Source of the DNA: Bimuria novae-zelandiae CBS 107.79
Lineage: Eukaryota > Ascomycota > Dothideomycetes > Pleosporales > Didymosphaeriaceae
Direction of reading: 5' to 3'
Length of the DNA: 64,000 nucleotides
Assembly: GCA_010015655.1 (NCBI GenBank)
Contig: ML976678.1
Coordinates: 492,595-556,594, forward strand
A model generated the notes under the pieces. The model was given only the letters and a program-made list of their open reading frames with translations, was not told where the DNA came from and ran no database searches. A program made the position numbers and the translations under genes. Below, piece after piece: positions 32,101-44,695 of this stretch (the stretch's first letter is position 1; each line of letters begins with the position of its first letter).

Positions 32101-34455
32101 TATTAAGGCTATTAATAACACCGCAGGTCCTAACAGACTTGTCCTAACTCTTCTTGTCTTTGGAGCATATCCTCGCTTATTAAAGAAATCACTACTATCG
32201 CTATCTATTACCGCCCGCGGCGCTGCAGTGCGTAAAGCAATGGCTAAAGTGCGTAAGATTAAGGTAAAGCGCTAAGTTAATAAGGCTCTTATAACTCGTA
32301 ATAGTCCTAACGCAACTAATGTTTTACTATTACCTATTTTAAGTAGTGTTAAGGTCTAGTAAGAGAACTATAGATAGTCTAGCCCGCATTAGATAATCGC
32401 CCTCTACGTTAATAAGTAATTTATGGTTATTGAAATTAATAACAAACAAGTCACCTTCTGCATTACCGTAGTGCGCCCGTATTATGCAGACGATATAACT
32501 ATTATTACCCCTCTCGTAGAGGACAAGAATAACAGTGGCTCTAATAATAATTTCACTCCTATTATAGAGGAGCCCGCGCCTAAGCGTAAGCGCGATAGGC
32601 TAAAAGGCTTAAGGAATAAGCTAAAACCTAATAAAGTTATAATTATTATAGTTAACCTTAATTAACGTGAGCGTAATAATCTTGTCCTGGCTAAGAAGCT
32701 ACGAGTAGTTAGTAAGATTATAACACTAAGGTAACTATTTAAAGCATTTATAAAGGTAGAGATTAACGCCCTTATAACATAAGGTGTCTTTTACTTTAAG
32801 AAGTATAGTCCTTACTATTATAATAAGATCCGCATCTTTAAGTCACGTATTATTAATAAAGTTAAGGGTAAGACTACTAATCGCCCGTACGAGAAGTCTT
32901 GTCTTATTATCTAAAGATACGCTAATAACGATAAGAAGCTTGTCCTAACATAGTCTCTCACTATCTAGCGTGCAAGCCAGCGTGTGATTATCGCTCTAGC
33001 ACTATCACTGTTAAAGCTAGGCATGTACCTCTGGCTCCGTAACATCACTTAGGCCTATACGCAATCGGATAATCCACTCTAGCGTACTATTATAGCTAAC
33101 ATACTAGCCTAGCTTAAGGAAAGTTATCCAACAAACATAGTTATAGTTATTATTAAGCCGCTATACGGCATTGCTAAAGCAGGTGCCTATTAGTAGTTAA
33201 CGTATAATAAACACCACACTAAGACTCTCTATATAGTAACATCCACTTATAATCTATACCTACTTATTAGTAAGGCTAGTAGCAAGTGCTTTAGCATTAT
33301 TAGCATATAAACTAACGACACGCTTAGTCTGTCTAACAAAGCTTTTGCAGACCTTAAGGACTAAGAGCTACGTTTTAAGGCTAAGCCTAAGTAGTTTCTC
33401 TTACTAGACGCGCAAATTAACTTTAATAGCTATATTATTAAGCTTAATAATAATAATCGCGCTATTACTCTGCGCTAGAAGAAGCAAGACAAGAAGCTAG
33501 AAATAACTAATAATAAGTAATTATATATTTAATAGCGCGCTTGAGGTACTTACATTACAACAATTTATTAACCTGAGGCGAGCTTCGACCTCGCCGCCGC
33601 AGCCTAAGCAAGTGAGCCCACAAAAGAAGAAATTACTAGATTAAATAAGCGTATTATCTAGCAAAAGGAGAATATTACTCGCGGCCTTAACTTTATCCTA
33701 CTAGACTTAAGTAACTTAAAGCTATACGCCTTTGTTAACGCATTATTTATTAATAATAAGGATATGTTATTATAAATAGGCTTCGTAATCACGCTTAGTA
33801 ATAAGACTAAAGATAGCGATTATAACTTTAAGTTTACTAGTAATATTATTTACTAGTTATCTATTAAGTGTAAGCGCGTTACTTGTAGCGTCCTTATATC
33901 TAAGATCTACGCGATAGCATATAGAGTTAATATTATAATTATAATTAGCGGTACAATTAACATAATTATATAGTAACTTAACCTCCTTAATGTCTCTATC
34001 GTCGTGTGCATTGACTCACGCTCCTTATATAATTACCTTATTAAGCTTAGCACTACTAAGGAAAAGCGCCTTATAATTAACATTATAGCTCTACGTAAGG
34101 CCTATAAGCGCAATAATCTCATGGACATCCGCTAGATTAATAGACGTGACAATCCAGCAAACTTAATAACTAAGGCTAGCTCCAACTTAGCTATAGAGCA
34201 TCTTATTAACTATAACTAGCTTAAGCTTCGCGTGCAAGACTAGGTTAATCGTGCTAAAGTTAACACCCTAGAGTATAATTACAATAGCAAGAAGTAGTAA
34301 GTCTGTAAAAGAAGCAGTAAGATAGGCACTAAGAGGACGCGCACTAGCGCTAGTCCGGTTAAAAAACTAGTAACTATTACAGATTGTGTTTTATTGCAGA
34401 TTTAAGCGTTCTGGGCTAAACTGGCCACATGTAGCATAAAAGAAAAGATAGCCAG

Positions 34456-34697
34456 TGTTGGCTTCAAACCTACGCAACACTGCTATAGCTTTCACCACTA
34501 TATAGTTTGCCTATAGTTTATTACGTAGTTTGCCTGTGGTTTATTACGCTAGTCCTAATTAGGCTAGCAGGGGACAAACCACGCTCGATAAATACTTCTT
34601 ACAACAGCCCACCACAATAGATCTGTAATTAAGAATTAAATCAACACCACATCGTTGCAACGAAGTCTTGATCCAACAGCCTATTGCCGTATCAACA
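34456..34697 (+). repeat. Copia-1 3' LTR
   Basis: 242 bp beginning TGTTGGC and ending CAACA, followed by the target copy AACTT. Confidence 0.93.
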
Positions 34698-35744
34698 AAC
34701 TTAATATAAAATTTTAGTATTATAAATTAACCTAGAATATATTATCTATCGCTTATTTAACTCTAGTTTTAAAAATAATAAATTATAACTTACTAATTTT
34801 AACTTTAAGTAAGCTCTAGCGCCTACTAAGTAATAAACTATAAATAATAATAGTATTAAGGTTATTAGTAATTTAGTTAGTATCTTTAACGCGCTATTTA
34901 ACTACTTCTAAGTTAAATAAAGTAATATTTTTTATAGGTATATAGCCTTTATTAAATATTCCTAAAGTCGTGCATAGTTCTAGAAGTTTAGGGTGCCTCT
35001 TATAGTTTTCTAGTAAGATAAAGAAGGTCGTTTAAGTTATAGGAAGTATTATTTATGCTATACATATTACCTAGAAGGTTCGCAATATAGGGTAATATTT
35101 AATATTATAAGTAGAACCTCTAGCGTACGATTACACTTTAAAATAGTTTATCTAATAATATATAACGCAGAGACTATAATACCTCTAATTACTTAGCTTT
35201 TTACGTCTAACGCGCTTAAACTTCTTAATACTTTAAATTCTAAATAGTAATTAGTATATAACTAGATTATAAAAGTATTTAACGTAACTATACTACGTAA
35301 AGATATTCTTTAATAAGTTATACTTAATAATATACTATATAAGAAAGTTAATAGTTTTAACTTTTAGTATATTTTTTTATAAGTAATTTTATTAATTAAA
35401 GATAAAGTTATCCTGAGGCAAAACTTAATTTATAGATAAATATTAAAAAAGCATATTTTATATAAATAAAAGTTAAAAGAAACTATTAATAATAGCTTAA
35501 GACGCGTATATATTTTATTTAATATTTAAATTTTAAGGTATAGGCGTGCATTAAATAGTGTTATTAGTTATTAGGTTAATTATTAGGGATATTATTATAC
35601 TATTTTACTATTAATAAAAGAAATAGCACATATTTATAGTAGTAAGAATCTATATAAGAATGTTTTTAACACTATTAATAAGTATAACCTCTATAACTAA
35701 ATTAAATATTTCGTGACTAATAACGCTTCTATAAATAACACTAT
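34698..35744 (+). pseudogene. Outer hAT transposase, first remnant
   Basis: Plus-strand frame with many TAA/TAG codons. It has hAT-transposase landmarks: FRVPLIVF, a strand region before the first acidic residue, and near 35700 YFVTNNASINNT, the usual 'G(Y/F)xTDNASNN' block. It is interrupted by Copia-2 at 35744 and continues at 51744. Coding capacity is destroyed. Confidence 0.7.
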
Positions 35745-35975
35745 TGTCCAAATGGTAGTAGTCACGTAGACCGGATGCACACGGATCTCTGTGCGTAAGA
35801 TCCGGAAGGGTACGGATCTCCGTGCACAGAGACTAGGAATATATTAACCCTTTCCTTCGTACAATAGACAGGGAGAAGCAATCAACACCAGTTACCCCCC
35901 CCCCCCCGTACGATGTTTACACCGTGTAAACCTTTCTACCTCGTACGCAATTGCTAGTAGAGAGTTTATTTAATA
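35745..35975 (+). repeat. Copia-2 5' LTR with poly-C tract
   Basis: 231 bp, starting TGTCCAAATGG and ending TTTAATA (TCAACA in the 3' copy). It carries a run of 13 C, where the 3' LTR has 17 C. Confidence 0.9.
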
Positions 35976-38900
35976 CTAATTAGTAGTTTAAATACTATGA
36001 GAGAGAAAGCTTTTTTTATACCTTTCTATTTAGAGGTTCGCGTATAAGAAAAACCCTTTTCCTTACTACTTTAACTATAAATTAGTAAAAGACAAGATAG
36101 AGTCTAATTTACATGCAAGTAGCTGTAAATCTCTATTTAGTTACCTAAGCAAGAGCAAGAAACCTATCCGTATAATACTATTTAAAGGTACTATATAAAT
36201 AGTAGTGCTTATTTAACGCTAGGAGATCCGTTTTATCTTTTTGCACGAGGCTATTTAAAGGCAGCGTATAATAAGAAGTAAGATAGCGCGTAATAACGTA
36301 TAACTAACTATTATAAAGTAATAAGCGACGCCAGCTCTATTACAAACTAACTAATATAACATATTAACGTACGACTAATACGTACTGCTTATGAGTATCT
36401 TAGCAAAGACCCTAGCAGAGCAGACAAATATTAAGGACTAGGTAGATAAGATTAAACTATTAAATAATACACTAAAGAAAAAACTTAACTTATACGTAGC
36501 TAACTTAATTATAGAACTTCGCGCGTTAAGCGAAATAGGCGTACGAACCTTTAAGAACTTCTAAAATAATTTTATAAAGTAAAAGCTCGTATACTTTAAA
36601 GATCTTAGCTAACCCTTTTTATAAGAACTAATTGCTACCCTGCGGAATAAGGGTATTAGTTTTAAGAAGGATAAAATAGAGGCTACTACGCTATACAGAC
36701 TTGTAAAAGGAAAACACGCTTTTAACATCCTATTATAGCACTATACGGAATTACTATTACTAGCGCCAGTTCTAACGCCGCAGATTATGTCCCCGTACGA
36801 ATTACCCGCAGACTCGATACTTCCTCCGCAACCAGTACAACCACCTCATGCCAGCCTATCACACAAGAGCACGACCGGGCAGCCGTACAATCCATACTAA
36901 CTTCCACATACACGAGGGATTGCAGCGGAGAATCTTGCGCCTAAGAAGGTCGTACAATTCCAGAAGGCCTGGAAGAAGGAAAACAACTACACAGGGCAAC
37001 TGTACGATATCCTAGCTAATAAGGCGATGGTATTTATTAAGCTTTGCCAACGCCTTGTTATCCATGAGGCCTTGTACGCAAGCATTTTTCCTGATATCCT
37101 TGAAGGGCGTGCGCACATGTTCTACCTTCACAATATTGGCCCAGGACGAACATGGAAGTTACTGTACGAGCAGCTTAGCAATCACTTTAATACTAATATA
37201 AACCACAACTAGTATTAAATAGATTAGATAACAATAAGCTTCTCACGAATTAGATAAGAGAACTCTATAAAAACCCTGCATAAAGCTCTAAAAGTAATAA
37301 TTAATAAACTTACTCTCGTATAGAGAGCCCTTAGCCTATAATTCTAAGGCAAGATACCTCTTTATACTACTATCGTACGAGCATGTCGAGGATAGCCTAA
37401 GCTAGAATAAGCTATATTCTTAATTAAGCCTACGTGCAAGGCATTGTTTAGCGATCTCTATATAGTACTTTAAGTCTCTATTAACTAATAGAATAATACG
37501 TTTATAAGCGAATCCTAGGATGCGTACTACACTAATAGGTAATATAGCTTATCACGTACGCGAGGCTATTAACAACGTAGAAGAAGCCCTGGGGGATATA
37601 AAGGATTATTTAGATTATAGTTCTTCGCACGACTAAAGCGATGCTTTGTCTATTATAAGGAAGGATATTAGTCTATAAATTATCCTTGCACGGATTAATC
37701 CCGTGCAAAACGCTAGTATATCTCCTTATATAAAGGATTCTATAATAAAACACTAACGCGCAAGGAGGTAAGCGCGTATATTTAAGAATTTAAAGGTAAA
37801 CTAGAGCAGGAGGAAGAGGAGTTATATAATAATAATAACTTAGATAAAAAGAAAGGTAAAGAGATTATTAACTATCTTACTATAGTTATATTTCTTTACC
37901 GCGCGACAGCAGAGGACATCTATAGCCTAGAACCTAAAAGATACGCAGAATAGTTTATCCTTAAGGATTAATATTATACGGTATACTAAGGTGAACTATA
38001 GGACACCAGCGCGGTAAGGATTTCTACTGTTAGAAAGTTATAACTTAAAGCCTACCTACGAGAATTCCCTTATATAAAAGTAGACTAGATACTAAGCAAG
38101 GAGAGTATTAGCTTTAGAGGATAAGAATTAATAGGATTAGTTAGTACTATACAGATTACTAATTTAGTTAGTAACGTAACGTACTATATCCTAAACACTC
38201 TAACACCGTTCCTACTATCTCTTGTAAATGCAGACCAAATAGGTGCGTACTTTAATAACATGCAAAATATAATCGTATAAAGCGATAGCAATACTATTCC
38301 TATCGTACGAAAATAGGGTTATCTATTCTTTAACGTATAAAAGGAGGAATTAATGTCCTTCTTTACTAAACAGGAACTTTAATAACTATATAGGAGATTT
38401 AGCTATCCTCGTACGGAACGACTTTACATAATACTTAAGCACGCTAGACATAACGTTAATCCCTTTATACTTAAGGAGATTAAGAAGTTCTGCCACATAT
38501 ATTAGCTACATAATCTAGCCCTATAAAGATTTAAGTTTACTATTAAGGATAATTTATACTTTAATTACGAGATAGTAATTAACGTCGTATAAATTAGTAA
38601 CTAAGACGTACTTTACGTAATTAACGCGAACACATCGTTCTAAGTAGTAACCTTTTTAAAATTAATGTCCGTATAAGATACCTGGAACGCGCTATACAAG
38701 TGTTAGATTTACACGTACTAAGGCCCACCTAATTATATTATATATAACCCTGGTACGAACTTTGCGTTTAAAGACTTCTAGAACCGCGCGAAGATTGTGG
38801 GAGCAACGTGTTAATAGATGCTAGTTAAGGCTTACTAGGCTATAGGGAAGATTAAACGCGCGCACGCGCCGTTACGACGCGCATACGACATCCTCCGTGC

Positions 38901-39275
38901 AGAATTAGATAATTATATAAACGACAAGTTAGTGTTATAAATAGCTATTAAAGCCCTTAATAATATAGCAGGACTAAACGGTCTCGTACCTATATTACTT
39001 ATGTTTAGAACGTACCTAAAAATTAACATAGATTCTGCACTATCTCCTGACATTATCACGCGAGCCAATGCTGTACGAAAGGTAATAAGGATACTTTAAA
39101 GCAAGAGGGCAAAAGTTAATATTAATTATATAATTAACACTTAGAATAGCCTAACCTCGCACGAAGTGCTAAATCTTCTACTTAGTTTAGAAGTAATAAC
39201 ATAGCGTGAGAAGAAAGGATGGCTCGGGCCATATAAGATAAAAGGAATTAAAGATTAGGACATCATTGTTAAGCT

Positions 39276-42200
39276 CAGTAATGTCCATGGATAGATTGGA
39301 TTAACAAATCCATCTATATCCATCCAATCCAAACAGCCCATGGAAATCCAATCCATCCACGTAGATTGTTCTATACCTAATTAGGCGTTGTCTAGACCTA
39401 ATTAAGGTATTAAATTAGTGGTTTTATTGTCTAATAGTTTTCCTGTGGCTTGTTAAGGCAAGCGACCTAAAAAATTGTAATATTTAAACTTAACCTTACC
39501 TAGTTTAACGAAACTTCTATAACACCTATTTAATAGCTCTAAAACGGTCGAAGCTGCTTTTATTTAGTATTTTCTTAAATCCCGCGACTTATCTTTGCTA
39601 GTTGTCTAATTATCTATTAAAATGCGCCTTTAGTTAAATGGCGAGCGCCTACGGCACCAACGAATAAGGACCTCTCTAGAGCCACCTAGTGTCTCCCTAC
39701 CTACGCTAATAATTATAGAAGCTTTAGAGGCTATTAAGACGCCTATTAAAGGGGTAAAATAATAGATTAAGTTAAATTCTGCGTTATTAAAAACCCGTAA
39801 GCGTGTCTAGGCGCCAGAAGTGACGTTAGTGCCAAACTTACAGGGCTCCCTATAACTATCCGTTCTATTAACTTAAAGTGGCTAGTAGAGTAGCAGTACG
39901 TACGGTATAAACTTATAGTTACTTAGTATATCTATTAACAATGTTTGTGGCTCTATTACTAACCCTGTTACTGTAGATACTAGTGTTAATAATTAGCTTA
40001 ATTCTTAATTAGAGGTATTAGAATTAACTTTGTAATATACTACCCTAATTTAATTAGTATTAGCTAGAGACTCTATACATACCATAAGACGCCGCGAGAT
40101 TAAGATATTAAGCTTTAATTACTTCTAGGTTAACCTTACTAATAACTAGGCGTTTAATACTTACACTAAGGTATACGATCCTAAAAGGAGGCTTAACTTA
40201 TAGATCTAGAAGTACAGCGTCCTACTTAAAAGCAAGGATAAGAAGACATTTACTTAGTTCTTCTTATATAAACCGTGCTATATTAACTGCTTCAAGGCGA
40301 AGATCCTTAATATAAGAAAGAGGTGTAGATTAATTACTAGCTATCTTAAGAAATATAAGATCTTTAATCTAAATCGTCGGCCCCTTATAGGGCAGGATAA
40401 GATAGATTAGTTCGCGCTTGATATATCTTTTCTAAAAAGTTTAGCTACTATTAATACTATAGCGTCTTCCTTTAACGTTAATAAGTTCTATTAACTTTTA
40501 ATTAGATAGATTGTTATAAGCAGGATCCCCTTCGTTAAGCTAGATGCTAAGGAGCTCTGTAAGGTATTTTAGTATCTTAATTTAGCTATAAAGATGCCTC
40601 GCGCAATCCTATCTCGTAATATAATAAGGCGTAGGATCTCCGTGGAGTACGCACGTTCGAAGGATGTGGTTACTGCCCACCTGGACTAAGCTATTATAAA
40701 GATTTACCTAGCCCTCGACTTATAGACTTCTAGTAATAATAAGTTGTATAATGGTGTTGTTGTATAGTTTCTTAATAAGAAAGGTAATCTACGAAACCTT
40801 CTTCTTACTTTTAAAGCTGTAAAAGATGCTTATACTAGTAGAAATATTATAGCATCGCTATAGGGGGTTATCTCCCACTAGGGGCTTTAAGACCGTATAG
40901 GATATCTTACCTCTAATAACGCTGTAGCTAATGATACGGCAATAGACGCTCTAGAGGAGATTTTTAAGGAGAATTAGCTTAACTTTAACTCTAAGTAGCA
41001 GCGTATAAGGTGTATAGGGCATATCTTTAACCTTGTCGCGAAAGCGCTAATGTTTGGAGCTAATATTAGTAGCCTAACTTAGGCAGAGGAGGTGGCATTT
41101 TTTAAGTAATATAAAGCTTATAGGACTGTTAGAAAGCTTCATAATATTATTAAATAGATTAGGAAAAACACCTTAAGAAACGCCAGGTTTATTGCTACTT
41201 AGGAAGTTCATCCTGGATAGGTGCGATCGAATAGCCTTACAAGACCTTTATAGTTAATACTTAGTAACGCCACCCGCTAGAATTCTACATATCTAATAAT
41301 TAAGCAAGCTGTAGTGCTTAAAGAGGTACTTAATAACTTTTATAGAAATAAATTACGGTCTCTTAATAATACTAGATCGCAGCGGCAAAGTAGTAGCTAG
41401 TAGAGTTAATCTATTAGCTACTATTAACTAGATCTCCGTCTTTCTATAGCTGAGTAGTAGTACTTAAAGGAGAATCTTAAGCTTCTTAAACCTCTAAACA
41501 AGCTTACTTTACGCCTCTAAAGTTATCTTAGTAATAGTAACAACGATCCTTAAGAGTATAGTAATATTAGATAGTTATACACTTCGCTAGATAATCTCCT
41601 AACGGACCTTAAAGCTCAAGAACTTCAAGCACGAACAGATAGAGATATCTAGCTTAAATAGCGTCTTTATAAAGGCTAGGAGACGGCATCGAAGTACTAC
41701 ACCTTGTTTACAGAGTCTCCGGCCTACACGGTGGCAATCGTCTTAGATCCTACCTAGGGCATGGATTACATCCGTTCTCAATAGGCAATAGAGCATCCAA
41801 CTTGGCCAGGTATCGCACAAGGATGGATTGAAGAGCTGTATAACCGTAATTATAAAGACAGAACAACACTTAATTAATAGAAAATAGACCTATCTTCTTC
41901 TAAGACTACCTAAGCGCTCTTAAGATAGGAGACCTTTACGCGAAAAGGTTAAGCAAAGGTAAATAAGAAATAATAGGTAGATAGTAATAAGTTAGCAAAG
42001 TACCTTAAGTTTTCTTAGTTTGCTATTAATGTTCCTCCTTTTATTTAGTGGCAACAGGATAAGCAACGACGACGCTAGCTAAGAGTATTTTAGATAGCTC
42101 TTAACGTACTTTCTGCCATGCCTATAAGCGATAGACCTAAGAGAGCTTTCAGCGGCGCAGGTAACCTCATTATAAAGCCCCGTAATTGTCTTAGTAACGA

Positions 42201-42643
42201 TATTATAGGGCATCGCGAGTGTATAGCTTTATAGGAGAGGGCAGGATTAATTAAGATTAGTAATAACTTTGTAGAGGACTTAGACAAATTAGATAATATA
42301 GATAAGGAGATATTAGACTAGAACTTTACGCGTTGTTTTTTATAGTGCTCTTTTCTCCTATATTAAAATACTAAGGCACTTTATTAATCTATTTCTGCTA
42401 TATTATTAATAGGGTATTAATATATTATCTAGTTCGAGCGCCTGCGTGGCTAAAGTAACAATTCTTAATACTAAAATAGCTATTAAGATAGATATACTTA
42501 ATACTAAACGCTAGAATAAGCTTTTGCGACATCTGTAGCGTCTAATAGTGGAATATAATAAGCTTAAAACGGATGGATTAGATTTCCATGGATTTTGTGG
42601 ATTTTGCATGGATGGATATCTAATCCATCCGTGAACATCACTG
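39276..42643 (+). mobile_element. hAT-2 transposon nested in Copia-2
   Basis: It begins CAGTAATGTCCATGGAT and ends CGTGAACATCACTG, with 8-bp target copies GTTAAGCT (39268-39275) and GTTGAGCT (42644-42651) that differ by one RIP-type change. The interior plus-strand frame has an N-terminal zinc-finger region near 40240-40340 and ends near 42300 with the hAT dimerisation domain (FAINVPPFIQW; VLSAMPISDRPKRAFSGAGN; NDIIGHRECIAL). A stretch at about 41690-41870 is nearly free of RIP (TVAIVLDPTQGMDYIR, GWIEELYNRNYKD). 3368 bp, typical for hAT; broken by stops. Confidence 0.93.
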
Positions 42644-44218
42644 GTTGAGCTAGAGAACGGTCCAGTGAAATTCTGGGCCACACAAGTCAAGCCATATTAC
42701 CGTGCAGAGAATGAGGAACAATCTGTACGAGACTTGCCAGACCTAGATAAACCAGCTCTTGTACGAAGGGATCCTCTATAAGTATAAAAGAGAGGTTGAC
42801 TACGCAAGCAACTAGTATTAATAAAGGAAGTAGCTCCGCACGATCTACTAGTAAAAGATATAGTATTAGATTTATTATACCAACTAGATCTAGAGCTAGC
42901 GCTATAACTAGTTAAGAGAGGACGTAGAAGACTGCGTAAGAATCCCGTATAAGATATAATATTCTTTACCTAGAAGGAGAAGGATAATTACACGTTAGTA
43001 ATTAAACTCCGCGTAGATAGTGTAATTACAACACCTAGGGAACCGTTTAAAGAGTTAGATTATACAGAAATGGAGAGCCTAATCGCAGGAGGCACTTTTA
43101 AGGTGCTTATATACGATCTATCTATTCACAAGGGACGAATCTTTAACCTTCGCCTTGTACGCGAAATAAAAGGGAAATCAACACAGCCGTACGAAAAATC
43201 ACGACTTGTTTTTGCAGGGCATTCAGATGAGGAAAAGAAGGAGATCCTCACACAGTCTCCTACGATTCAAAGAATGAGCCAGAGGCTAATCCTGGCTATT
43301 GGCCCATCACTGATGGCTTCGTACGGTATGCACTGTGAGCTACGCGATATCACCCAGGCGTACGTACAGTTAACAGATAGACTCACACAAACGTTGTTCG
43401 CACGACCACCAAGAGAACTCCGTGAGAGTTTTCCTCCGCGCACGATATTTAGAGTTGTGCGGCCACTATACGGCGCAGCAGAATCTGGCCTGTATTAGTT
43501 CAAGACATATCACAACTACTATAAGGACAAACTTCGCATGGAAACCTCCTCGTATAATCTATGCCTATTAATTACGCACAAAGGCATGACAACGTTTAAA
43601 ATTATAAGGCTATAAATAGATAATACCCTTAGTATTATTACAACTAATTTCGCGCGACGTAAAAAAAAAGAGCTATAAAAGGCTAAGTTCTGCGCAAAGC
43701 CTAAGATAATTTTATTATATAAATAGCCTATAGAATTTAATAAAGGGAAGATCTAGCTCGTACGAGATAACACTATAATCTTGTTAAATTAAAAGGGACA
43801 AGCTAGGAACCTCTATATAGTAGACCTAAACGCAGAGGGCGCCGCGTAAAAGTATATTAAATAGCGCGCACGAGGTGCCTATATCGCATTAGTATATTAA
43901 CCTAAGGTAGTATTTAACTTGTCTACTATTACTTAAGCTGTGTCGCCGTCGCACGACAATATTAAGGCATTAAACGTACAAATCTAATAGTAAATTAATA
44001 ACTAGAATTAAGGACTATTATACGTACTACTTAATCTTTCTTATACGAAGTTATTTATTTTTACTAATAAATTATTCGCAAATAATAAGGACCTAAGTTT
44101 ATAGCTTAGCTTTCTTATTATTCTTAGGACTAAGCAGCGTACTAGGAACTCGTACGACTTTAAAATTATAGGCAATATCGTATACTAGAACTCCTCTAAG
44201 TGTAAACGCGTTAACCGC

Positions 44219-44695
44219 TGTTAGGATCTGTATTTAGCATCACCAGGCTAACATTCTGAGACGGCCAAGGTCTTATGGGAGCCAATGGTGGCACAGCAAT
44301 GGGCAGGTCACGTGACTGCTCGAAGCGCTCGAATCGAGCAAGTCGAGCATATGCAGAAAGCCAAGGCTGCGCTCGACATGCTCGAAGCGAGCAAGTCGAG
44401 TATATACAGAAAGCCAAGACTGCGCTTGACATGCTTAAAGCAAGCAAGTCGAGCATGCTAAGTATATAGGAACATGAGGATGGACTCTTCCACCTCGTGT
44501 TTAACCTGTTTATTAATCTATCGTTTAGATTCACTTAGGCTCTTGTTAATTTAATTATAATACACCTTACTTTAATACTAACACCCTATTAATAAGCGCG
44601 AGCTATTAATACACCCTTTCCTATCTTTAATATTACTCCTACTAGAGAACTAACCTTAACCCTATTTTAGACTAGCTACCCGTAGGGACTTAATA
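44219..44695 (+). repeat. Gypsy 5' LTR with internal 53-bp tandem repeat
   Basis: 477 bp starting TGTTAGGATCT. Inside, AAGTCGAGCATATGCAGAAA and the following bases recur at 53-bp steps (near 44341, 44394 and 44447), each unit containing GCTCGA/TCGAGC palindromes. Less mutated than the interior. Confidence 0.92.

Larger units (their letters stand above)
28880..34697 (+). mobile_element. Copia-1 LTR retrotransposon (RIP-degraded)
   Basis: 242-bp LTRs at 28880-29121 and 34456-34697, flanked by the 5-bp duplication AACTT (28875-28879 and 34698-34702). The interior reads on the plus strand, full of stops, in Ty1/copia order. A gag-like region comes first. Next is integrase, with an N-terminal zinc-finger part near 31550-31650 and the core near 31850-32200. 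Reverse transcriptase begins near 32780 and RNase H ends near 34300. Recognisable pieces are RFGYLTARQLHKILSKAGYK, TPEYILQMAIKAINNTAGP and IDSRSLYNYLIKLSTTKEKR. It is inserted in the hAT sequence near 28880. Confidence 0.93.

Noticed and set aside
44340..44460. Regular 53-bp repeats that could suggest a CRISPR-like array
   Set aside because: They lie inside the LTRs of a Gypsy element, are present in both LTRs, and have no unique spacers; the organism is a fungus.
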